Shown here in pieces: positions 36,337-43,957 of a DNA stretch of 64,000 nucleotides (its first letter is position 1; every line of letters starts with the position of its first letter). A program made the translations under genes and the position numbers. The notes below the pieces were generated by a model. It had not been told where the DNA came from. It ran no database searches and saw nothing but the letters and a program-made list of their open reading frames with translations. Source of the stretch: Actinokineospora sp. NBRC 105648 (GTDB lineage Bacteria > Actinomycetota > Actinomycetes > Mycobacteriales > Pseudonocardiaceae). Location: contig NZ_BSTR01000002.1 of NCBI RefSeq assembly GCF_030269645.1, positions 358,675 through 422,674 on the forward strand, written 5' to 3'.

Positions 36337-39018
36337 ATGGCGGGAGTCGTCCCGGCCCTCGGCCGGGACCAGGTGGTCACCCGGTGCCGGGCCGCGCTCG
36401 CGGAGGGCACCGGTGTGCTGCTGTACGGGCCCGCGGGCATCGGCAAGTCGCTGCTGCTGGACACGCTGGTCGCCGACTCCGGGATCGACCTCGTGCTGCG
36501 CACCTGCCCGGCCGCCGCCGACCGCGACCTGCCGCACGTCGCGCTGTTCGACCTGTTCGCCAAGGTGCTCGGCGAACCCGCGACCACGCTGGCCCCGCAC
36601 CTGCGGGCCGCGCTGGACACCGCGCTGCTGCGCGCGGCTCCCGAACACCCGGTCGACCCGCTGGCCCTGCGGCTGGCGGTGGTCGACCTGGTGCGCGCGC
36701 TCGCCGCCCGCGAGCCGGTGCTGCTGGTGGTCGACGACGCGCAGTGGCTGGACCCGGCCAGCGCGCAGGTGCTCGCCTTCGCCGCGCGCAGGCTCGCCGG
36801 GCACCCGGTGCGGGTGCTGGTGGCCGAGCGGACCGATGGCGCCCCCGAGCGCGCCGACCTCGTGCCCGCGCCGGTGCTGGAGATCGAGGTCCCCGGCATC
36901 GAGGACGCCGCGGTGGCCGAACTGGTGCGCACCCGGCTCGACGGCGAACTGCCCGCGGAGACCATCGCCCGGGTGGCCCAGGCCAGCGGCGGGAACCCGT
37001 TCTACGCCCTGGAACTGGGCCGGGCGCTGGTCCGGCACGGCGGCTCGGTCGCCGCGGACGACCCGCTGCCGGTGCCGGGGCGGCTGCGCGAGCTGGTCAG
37101 CGACCGGCTCGCCGACCTGCCCGAGGCCGCCTGGGACGTGCTCCGGCTGGTGACCGTGGCGATCCGGCCCGGCCTGGACCTGGTGCCGCTGGGCGACCCC
37201 GGCCTGGCCGCCGCGCAGCGGGCCGGGGTGCTGGTGGCCGACCGGGACGGCGCGCTGCGGTTCAGCCACCCGCTGCTCGGCGAGATCGTGGCCGCGGCGG
37301 CCACGCCCCGGCAGCGGTGCGCCGCGCACGCCCGGATGGCCGAGCTGGTGACCGACCGGATCGAGCGGGCCAGGCACCGCGCGCTGGCCACCGGCAGGCC
37401 GGACGCGCCCATCGCAGCCGAGCTGGTCGAGGCCGCCACGCTGGCGATCGCCCGCGGTGCCCCGGGGACCGCCGCCGACCTGCTGCGCCTGGCCGCGCAC
37501 CGGACCCCGGCGCCGGGGCCGCGGGCCGACCGGCTGCTCGCCGCCGCCCGGGCGGCCACCGAGGCCGGGCTCACCGCGACCGCCGCCGAGCTGTGCCGCG
37601 CCGTCGAGCGCACCGCGACCGGGCCGACCCGGGCCTGGGCCCGGCTGCTGCTCTTCGACCTGGCCGGCCGGGACATCCTGCGCTTCGCCGGGCTGCTGGA
37701 CGAGATCGACGCCGACGCGGGCGACGACCCGACGCTGCGCACCTCGGTGCTGCTGCGCCGGGCCGAGCTGAACACCCACCTGGGGCACATCGCCGAGGCC
37801 CAGGTGCAGCTCGACGAGGCCGACCGGCTGGCGGGCCGGGCCGACGACCCCACGCTGGCGATCCGCTCGCTGCAGATCCGGATCCCGTTCAGCGCCACCG
37901 CCGGGCCCGGGGTGGAGTCGGACCTGCTGGCCCGGCTGGAGCGGCTGACCAGCGGGCAGCCGCTGTCGGAGACGGTGGTCTTCGCCCGGATGTACCTCGC
38001 GGTGATGAGCCTGCGCCGCGGCGAGACCCTGCGCGCGGTCGACCTGCTGGAGCGGATGCGGCACCAGACCGAGGCGGCGGGCCGGATCCGCGACCTGATC
38101 ACCGTGCTGTACTCGCTCACCGCCGCCTACGAGCGCACCGGCCGCTGCGCCGACGTGCGGCGGACCGCGCTGCTGGGCGCCCAGCTGCGGGCCGACGTCG
38201 ACCAGCACCCCGGGGTCGGCCTGACCATGCGCGCGATCGCGGAGATGAACACCGGTAGCCTGGCCGAGGCCGCGAGCCTGCTGGAGACCGCGGTCGCGGC
38301 CGACGCGCAGGCCCGCGACGGCGAGTGGCTGGCCTACGCGACCGGCCTGCGCGGCCGGATCGAGCTGATCCGCGGCGACTACGCCGCCGCGGCGGTCTTC
38401 CTGGGGGACTGCCTGCGGACGTTGCGGGACAACGGGTACACCGACCCGGCGCAGTTCTTCGTCGACGCCGACCTGGCCGAGGCGCTGGCCTGGTCGGGCA
38501 GCGCGGAGCGGGCGGCCGAGGTGCTGCGCGACGCCCGCGAGCGCACCCGGACGCAGAACCGGACGGTGGTCACCCTCGGCCTGGACCGCGCGGAGGCCGT
38601 GTTGACGGCGGTGACCGGTGACGTCCGCGGCGCCGCGGACACGCTGCGCGCGCGGCTCCCCGACGCGCACCCGTACCCGCTCGAACCCGCCCGCGCCTGG
38701 TTCACCCTGGGCGTGCTGGAACGCCGGGCGCGCAGGCGGGCCGCCGCCCGCGAGGCGCTCCGCGAGGCCCTGCGCCGGTTCGCGGCCACCGGGTGTCTGC
38801 CGTGGATCGAGCGCACCGAGGCCGAACTGTCCAAATTGGACACCGCAGACGCGCCGCTGTCCGAACTGGAGGAGCAGTTGCTGGCCCAGCTGCGCGAGGG
38901 GGCCACCAACCGCCAGATCGCGACCGCGCTGCACCTGTCAGTGAAGGCGGTGGAGGCCAACCTGACCCGGCTCTACCGCAAGCTTGGCGTCCGCAACCGC
39001 GCCGACCTCACGCCCTGA
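36337..39018 (+). CDS. LAL-type LuxR-family transcriptional regulator
   Basis: 893 residues. An N-terminal AAA/STAND ATPase has Walker A GPAGIGKS at 31-38 and Walker B LLVVDDAQW near 128-137. A long TPR-like middle is rich in Ala/Arg/Leu. The C-terminal LuxR HTH covers roughly 835-890 (EGATNRQIATALHLSVKAVEANLTRLYRKL). LAL regulators integrate a ligand signal and ATP to activate transcription, often of catabolic or secondary-metabolite genes. Its target is unclear; the protease upstream is separated by a terminator. Confidence 0.9.
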   Translation: MAGVVPALGRDQVVTRCRAALAEGTGVLLYGPAGIGKSLLLDTLVADSGIDLVLRTCPAAADRDLPHVALFDLFAKVLGEPATTLAPHLRAALDTALLRAAPEHPVDPLALRLAVVDLVRALAAREPVLLVVDDAQWLDPASAQVLAFAARRLAGHPVRVLVAERTDGAPERADLVPAPVLEIEVPGIEDAAVAELVRTRLDGELPAETIARVAQASGGNPFYALELGRALVRHGGSVAADDPLPVPGRLRELVSDRLADLPEAAWDVLRLVTVAIRPGLDLVPLGDPGLAAAQRAGVLVADRDGALRFSHPLLGEIVAAAATPRQRCAAHARMAELVTDRIERARHRALATGRPDAPIAAELVEAATLAIARGAPGTAADLLRLAAHRTPAPGPRADRLLAAARAATEAGLTATAAELCRAVERTATGPTRAWARLLLFDLAGRDILRFAGLLDEIDADAGDDPTLRTSVLLRRAELNTHLGHIAEAQVQLDEADRLAGRADDPTLAIRSLQIRIPFSATAGPGVESDLLARLERLTSGQPLSETVVFARMYLAVMSLRRGETLRAVDLLERMRHQTEAAGRIRDLITVLYSLTAAYERTGRCADVRRTALLGAQLRADVDQHPGVGLTMRAIAEMNTGSLAEAASLLETAVAADAQARDGEWLAYATGLRGRIELIRGDYAAAAVFLGDCLRTLRDNGYTDPAQFFVDADLAEALAWSGSAERAAEVLRDARERTRTQNRTVVTLGLDRAEAVLTAVTGDVRGAADTLRARLPDAHPYPLEPARAWFTLGVLERRARRRAAAREALREALRRFAATGCLPWIERTEAELSKLDTADAPLSELEEQLLAQLREGATNRQIATALHLSVKAVEANLTRLYRKLGVRNRADLTP

Positions 39019-39290
39019 CCTCCCGGAGCCTGGCGAGCCGGTAGTCCTCTTCGCGCTGTTCCCAGGGAGAAGACTTTTCCTGACTGCATTATCGGACTTG
39101 AATTATTAGCTATCAAGATAATGAAAGTTTGGCGGAGGGGATTGGCGGACGGAGACCAAGAGGACGAAGACCAAAGGACAAGAGCCGGCAACGGAGGAGA
39201 GGGCAAGAGCGGAGGTGAGGAATGGAGGCGAGGACAGGAACGGAGGAGAGGACAGGGAAGTGCTCTTGCCCGCGTCCACATCGGACCCGG
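39019..39290. other. Convergent intergenic: AT element plus purine-rich tract
   Basis: 272 bp between the LAL regulator and the c-di-GMP gene, no supported ORF. It holds AT element copy 2 (39087-39123) and then, at about 39125-39262, a G/A-rich plus-strand tract built from irregular GGA/GAGGAC-like words. No classical hairpin terminator is seen. Confidence 0.6.
39087..39123. repeat. 37-bp AT-rich inverted-repeat element, copy 2
   Basis: CATTATC, 23 bp, GATAATG, the same length and arms as copy 1, with TATT and TATCAAGATAATG conserved in register. Its right flank is the purine-rich tract; copy 1, read on the opposite strand, also runs from the element into a purine-rich tract, and both share a CTGAC...CTG(CA) left flank. 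Confidence 0.75.
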
Positions 39291-40988
39291 CTAGCTGACC
39301 CTGGCGTGTTGCGGGTGGTGCCGGAGGCCGTGGCCGCGCAGGACCTCGAACCGGTCGGTGCCCGGTCTGCCCAGCACCCAGCTCGACCCCGGTACCGCCT
39401 TGGCCTCCCGCTTGAGCGGGGCCAGCAGTCGGGAGGCGTCGCGGTAGGACGTCACCGAGCCGACCCCGCAGACCAGCGACGCCAGCGACACGCTGACCGC
39501 CATCCCGTCGGTGACCCACTGCCGGTCGACCAGCCGCGCCGCCAGGTTGGTGATCTCGTCGAGGTCGGCCACGACCAGGAAGTCGTCGCCGCCCACGTGG
39601 GCCACCCGGGTGCCCGGCAGCTCGCGCTCGGCGTCGGACAGCGCCCGGCCGATGTGCCGGATCAGGTCGTCGCCCGCGGCGAAGCCGACCGTGTCGTTGA
39701 CCGACTTGAACGCGTCCACGTCCAGCCAGGCCACCACGAACATCTCGGCGCGCTCGATCCGGCGGTCGATCTCGCGGTCGACGGTCTCGCTGCCCGGCAG
39801 CCGGGTGAGCGGGTTCAGCGCCGCCGCCTGCTCGATCTTGGCCTCGGCGACCCCGCGCACGACCTCGGAGAGCCGGGCCACGCCCACGCAGGCGCGGTCG
39901 GCGTCGACGACCACGATCTCGTCGCCGTGGTGGTCCCACTCGGTGTCGCCGACCAGGTCGAGCAGTTGCAGGCAGGTCGCGTCCGCGCGGATGGTGCGCG
40001 GCAGGTCGGCGTGCCGGGCGGCGGGCTTGCGGGCGTTGAGCGCGTGGCCGTAGAGGCCGGTGACCGCGAGCAGGAACCGGCTGCGCTGCAGGCTGTGCGT
40101 CGGCCTGCCCTCGGCGTCGACCAGCACGATCCCGCTGATCGTGGGGTTGCCCGCGAAGGTGTCCCGGACGTCCTCGGCGGTGGTCTCGGTGGACATCACC
40201 GTGGCGGGCCGCAGGAAGTCCGACACCAGCGGGATCGAGGACGCGCCGGTGGTGGCGTTGAGCTCGATGATCTCGGCCACCGGTCGGGGCAGCGGCAGCG
40301 CGATCCCGCCGCCGCGGCTCTCCCTGGCCAGCAGGTTGCCCTGGGCCAGCCGGACGCCGAGCCGGTTGAGGCAGAGCAGCTGCTCCTCGGACTCGACGCC
40401 GACCGCGCCGAGCCGGGTGCCGGTGCGGGTGCAGTACTGGGCCAGGCACTCGACCACGGCGAGCGCGGCCACGTCGTCGGGCAGCCCCTCGATCAGGTGC
40501 GCGTCGATCTTGACCAGGTCCGGGCCGACGTCGGCGAGCAGCGAGAGCGGCAGGTCGCCGTCGCCGACGGCGTCGAAGGCGATTCGGAACCCGTTGTCGC
40601 GCAGGGTGCCCAGGCCGCGGATCAGCTCGGCGCGGTGCACCCGGCTGAACGGCGGGGTGATCTCCAGCACGATGTCCTGCGGGCCGCGGCCGGTCTGCGC
40701 CAGCGCGGGCCGCAGGAAGCGCATCAGGTCGTCGGGGGTGGTGGCGGTGGCCGCGACGATGTTGACGTGCACGGGGACCGGTGGCTGGTGTCGTGGCGCG
40801 GCGAGCACGGCCCGGCTGGCCAGGGAGATGTCGGTCTCGACCAGCCTGCCCGCCTTGCCCGCGGCGCGCAGCAGGTCGTAGATCCCACCGGCCTGGGGGC
40901 GCGCGAGCGCCTCGACCGCTATGAGTTCACCGGTTCGGGTGCTGAGCATCGGTTGGAAGGCGAAGCTGACGTCCGGTGCGACGGTCAC
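39291..40988 (-). CDS. EAL-CBS-GGDEF cyclic-di-GMP signalling protein
   Basis: About 565 residues from GTG 40988; ATG 41036 is an alternative start. Domain order is EAL, a CBS-pair-like region, then GGDEF. The EAL part keeps VEALAR, VNI and DLVKID, but the usual DDFG reads DAVG and the EGVE loop reads VGVE, so phosphodiesterase activity is doubtful. The GGDEF part has VGGDDF, a permitted variant, and could be an active cyclase. No TM. Likely a cytosolic sensor-effector with CBS nucleotide input. Confidence 0.88.
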   Translation of the reverse strand: MTVAPDVSFAFQPMLSTRTGELIAVEALARPQAGGIYDLLRAAGKAGRLVETDISLASRAVLAAPRHQPPVPVHVNIVAATATTPDDLMRFLRPALAQTGRGPQDIVLEITPPFSRVHRAELIRGLGTLRDNGFRIAFDAVGDGDLPLSLLADVGPDLVKIDAHLIEGLPDDVAALAVVECLAQYCTRTGTRLGAVGVESEEQLLCLNRLGVRLAQGNLLARESRGGGIALPLPRPVAEIIELNATTGASSIPLVSDFLRPATVMSTETTAEDVRDTFAGNPTISGIVLVDAEGRPTHSLQRSRFLLAVTGLYGHALNARKPAARHADLPRTIRADATCLQLLDLVGDTEWDHHGDEIVVVDADRACVGVARLSEVVRGVAEAKIEQAAALNPLTRLPGSETVDREIDRRIERAEMFVVAWLDVDAFKSVNDTVGFAAGDDLIRHIGRALSDAERELPGTRVAHVGGDDFLVVADLDEITNLAARLVDRQWVTDGMAVSVSLASLVCGVGSVTSYRDASRLLAPLKREAKAVPGSSWVLGRPGTDRFEVLRGHGLRHHPQHARVS

Positions 40989-41096
40989 CCCGCCATCGTG
41001 CCTGGTCCCCACGATTCCGTGATGGCTGGTCACCATCTGTTCATCAAGGTGTGTTCGGGATAACGGGGCCAGTGCGTACGGCGGTCATCCCGGTGG

Positions 41097-42215
41097 TTAT
41101 TGGCGAGAAGTGGCGAGCTTCAAGCGAATTCCCCACGGCGCGGCGCGGAAGATCGCCAGCATCGCCTGGGCCGTGCCGCGCACGTCCTCCCGGCCGCTCA
41201 GGTAGGCGTGCTGCTGCTCGTCGGGCAGGTCGAAGAACGCCCCGAAGAACTCCGGCAGGTGCTCCGGCGGCAGCGCCAGCAACGCGTGCAGCCCGCGCAA
41301 CCGCATCTGGTGCACGGTGCGCGCGGCGGGGCTCCACACCGCCGCCCGGCCCGCGTCCGCGGCCGCCCGTGGGCCGCGCGGCCAGGCGTCGGCCAGGGCT
41401 CGGGCGACCGCGGGGGCGGTGGCCAGCGAGTCGCCGACGCTGTATCCGGTCGCCGGGTGGACCATCCCGGCCGCCGCGCCGAAGGGCACCGAGCCCCGGT
41501 GCAGGCGGGGCGTCGCGCGCAGGTCGACCGCGAACCGCACCCGCTCCACCGCCAGCGGCACGACCGGCTCGCCCAGCCGCTCCGCCAGCCGTTCGGCCAG
41601 CCGCGCCCAGCTCATCCCGGGGCGCGCGGCCAGCGAGGTCTCCTCGACCAGCACCCGGTCGCCCGGCAGCGGGACGGCGTAGAGGAAGGTCGGCGGGCTC
41701 GCCCAGTCCATGAACACCGCGGTCCCCGGTCGGACCAGCCGGGCGGCGTCCTCCGGGCGCAGCACCATCCCGTAGGCCGTCTGCTCGATCCGCGGCCCTG
41801 CGGCCGGACCACCGGAGGCGACCCGGCTCTGCCCGCAGGCGTCGATCACCACCGCGCACGCCAGCCGCCTGCCCGAGGCCAGTTCGACGGTCGCCCCGCG
41901 TGGCCCGAAACCAGCCCCGACCACCAGGTCCGCCACCGCTGTGGCGGGGCCGGTGGCGTAGGCGGCGAGCACGGAGGCGTTGTCCAGCACCGCGTACCCG
42001 CGTCGGACCTCCCGGCCCGCCGCGTGCACCGCCGTCGCGTGGATCGCGCTCGCCCCGGCGGGCAGCGCCGCGCACTGGTCGGCCCACAGCCCGTAGGTCG
42101 CGGGCCACGGGGCGTAGGGGTCCGGGGCAACCACCGTCGTCGCCAGGCCCGCCCGCGCGCAGGCGTCGGCCACCGCCCACCCGGCTGGGCCCGCTCCGAT
42201 GACGACGACGTCCAT
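41097..42215 (-). CDS. Lycopene cyclase (CrtL/plant type) family protein
   Basis: 372 residues. FAD-binding GAGPAGWAVADACARAG at 7-23 begins the fold. YGLWADQ, VFMDWASPPTFLYAVPL and VLVEETSLAARPGMSW are typical lycopene beta-cyclase blocks. It would cyclise lycopene ends using FAD as a redox-neutral cofactor. No other carotenoid gene is in the window, so substrate supply is encoded elsewhere; an unrelated FAD role is possible. Confidence 0.82.
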   Translation of the reverse strand: MDVVVIGAGPAGWAVADACARAGLATTVVAPDPYAPWPATYGLWADQCAALPAGASAIHATAVHAAGREVRRGYAVLDNASVLAAYATGPATAVADLVVGAGFGPRGATVELASGRRLACAVVIDACGQSRVASGGPAAGPRIEQTAYGMVLRPEDAARLVRPGTAVFMDWASPPTFLYAVPLPGDRVLVEETSLAARPGMSWARLAERLAERLGEPVVPLAVERVRFAVDLRATPRLHRGSVPFGAAAGMVHPATGYSVGDSLATAPAVARALADAWPRGPRAAADAGRAAVWSPAARTVHQMRLRGLHALLALPPEHLPEFFGAFFDLPDEQQHAYLSGREDVRGTAQAMLAIFRAAPWGIRLKLATSRQ

Positions 42216-42255
42216 GCCCAGATCCCAGCACGCCCGGGCGGCCTAGGCTCGCCCC

Positions 42256-43809
42256 ATGTCCGATCACCTCCTGCCGCGGGCCGCCCGACGCGACGGCGGC
42301 GTGGGCGCCGCCGACCTCGCCGCCCGCCCGTTCCGCGCCGACCGGGACCGCGTGGTCGCCTCACCGTTCTTCGCCCGGTTGGGCGGTGTGACGCAGGTGG
42401 TGAGCGCCAGCGGCTCCGGTCTGCTGCACAACCGGCTCACGCACAGCCTCAAGGTGGCCCAGGTCGCCCGCGCGATCGCCGAGCGGCTGGCCGCCGACCC
42501 GGCCGCCGCGCCGGTGCTCGCCGCGCTGGGCGGCTGCGACCCGGACGTGGTGGAGGCCGCCGCGCTGGCCCACGACCTGGGCCACCCGCCGTTCGGGCAC
42601 CTCGGCGAACAGGTGCTCGACCGGCTGGCACGGCACCGGTTCGGCCTGCCCGACGGCTTCGAGGGCAACGCGCAGAGCTTCCGGATCATCACCACCACCG
42701 ACACCCGCGGTCCGCGCGCCGCCGGTCTCGACCTCACCGCGGCGGTGCGCGCGGCGGTGCTGAAGTACCCGTGGACGCGGCTCTCGCACCCGGTGCCGCA
42801 CCCGCGGGAGCTCCCCGACCCGCCGCGCGGGGCCGCGGAGCCGCCGGACGCGCCGGGCACCGGGTCGAGCAAGTTCTCCGCCTACGTCACCGAGCTCGAC
42901 GACCTGTTCGGCGCGCGCGAGCCGTTCGCCGGGCTGGTCGAGCCCTGGCAGCAGACCGTCGAGGCCTCGGTGATGGACAACGCCGACGACATCGCCTACG
43001 CCATCCACGACCTGGAGGACTTCCACCGGATCGGGGTGCTGCAGCACGCTCCGGTCTCGGCCGAGCTGGGCCAGTGGGAGACCGACCGGGCCGAGTTCGC
43101 CAAGCTCGACGACGAGGACCTGGCCGCGGGCCGCAGGCCGGGGCAGTCGCTGGAGCGGCTGCGCAGGCGGCTGCACGCGCGCGACTCGTGGATGGTCGAC
43201 GACGACTCCTTCGCCGCGGCCGTGTCGCGGGTGCGCGCCGAGCTGGTGGACGACCTGCTCTCGGTGCCCTTCGACGGCTCGATCGACGCCGAGCAGGCAT
43301 TCCGCCGGTTCTCCGCGGGCTGGACCGCCCGGCTGGTCGCGGGCGTGCACGTGGTCGCCGACCCGCCGACCCGCTCCGGGCACGTGCTGCTGGGCGAGCG
43401 GCAGTGGCACGAGGTGCAGGTCCTCAAGTTCGTGCACCGCCGATTCGTGCTGCTGCGCCCCGACTTGGCGCTCTACCAGCGCGGTCAGGCCCGGTTGCTC
43501 ACCCAGTTGGTCGAGGCCCTCGAGCAGTGGCTCGGCGACCGCTACGAGTCCGACCGGCTGCCCCGGCGGCTGCACGACCTGGTCGAGCTGGCCGCCGATG
43601 AGTACACCCGGCTCGCCGCCGAGCACCCGGACACTCTCGTTGGGGCGACCGGGGAACGGCCCGAGGGGGCCTCGGCGCTGCTGGCACTGGCGCGCGGCCG
43701 GGCGGTGATCGACTTCGTGGCGTCGCTGACCGACGGGCAGGCGGCCACCCTGCTGGAGGCGCTCTCCGGCCGAATCGGACAGTTCTGGTCGGACGCGTTC
43801 GTGCTGTAA
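42256..43809 (+). CDS. dgt: dGTP triphosphohydrolase-like protein
   Basis: 517 residues. HD-superfamily dNTPase with H..HD..D: LLHNRLTHSLKVAQ (first His), ALAHDLGHPPFGHLGE near residue 110, and DNADDIAYAIHDLEDF. It cleaves dNTPs to nucleosides and triphosphate. In actinomycetes it usually lies upstream of dnaG; here no dnaG follows. It is 40 bp divergent from the lycopene cyclase gene. Confidence 0.9.
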   Translation: MSDHLLPRAARRDGGVGAADLAARPFRADRDRVVASPFFARLGGVTQVVSASGSGLLHNRLTHSLKVAQVARAIAERLAADPAAAPVLAALGGCDPDVVEAAALAHDLGHPPFGHLGEQVLDRLARHRFGLPDGFEGNAQSFRIITTTDTRGPRAAGLDLTAAVRAAVLKYPWTRLSHPVPHPRELPDPPRGAAEPPDAPGTGSSKFSAYVTELDDLFGAREPFAGLVEPWQQTVEASVMDNADDIAYAIHDLEDFHRIGVLQHAPVSAELGQWETDRAEFAKLDDEDLAAGRRPGQSLERLRRRLHARDSWMVDDDSFAAAVSRVRAELVDDLLSVPFDGSIDAEQAFRRFSAGWTARLVAGVHVVADPPTRSGHVLLGERQWHEVQVLKFVHRRFVLLRPDLALYQRGQARLLTQLVEALEQWLGDRYESDRLPRRLHDLVELAADEYTRLAAEHPDTLVGATGERPEGASALLALARGRAVIDFVASLTDGQAATLLEALSGRIGQFWSDAFVL

Positions 43810-43957
43810 GAAAATACCGAGCGTTACTGCTTACTTAGTGATCACCACTCCGTTGGCTGATAGTCCCTCGGTGGTGTGAACCATACGTTGACCGAGCCGG
43901 GAGAACTCCCGGCCTCGGTTGGCGTGGGTCGGGGCACGCACGAACGGGGGAGGACCC

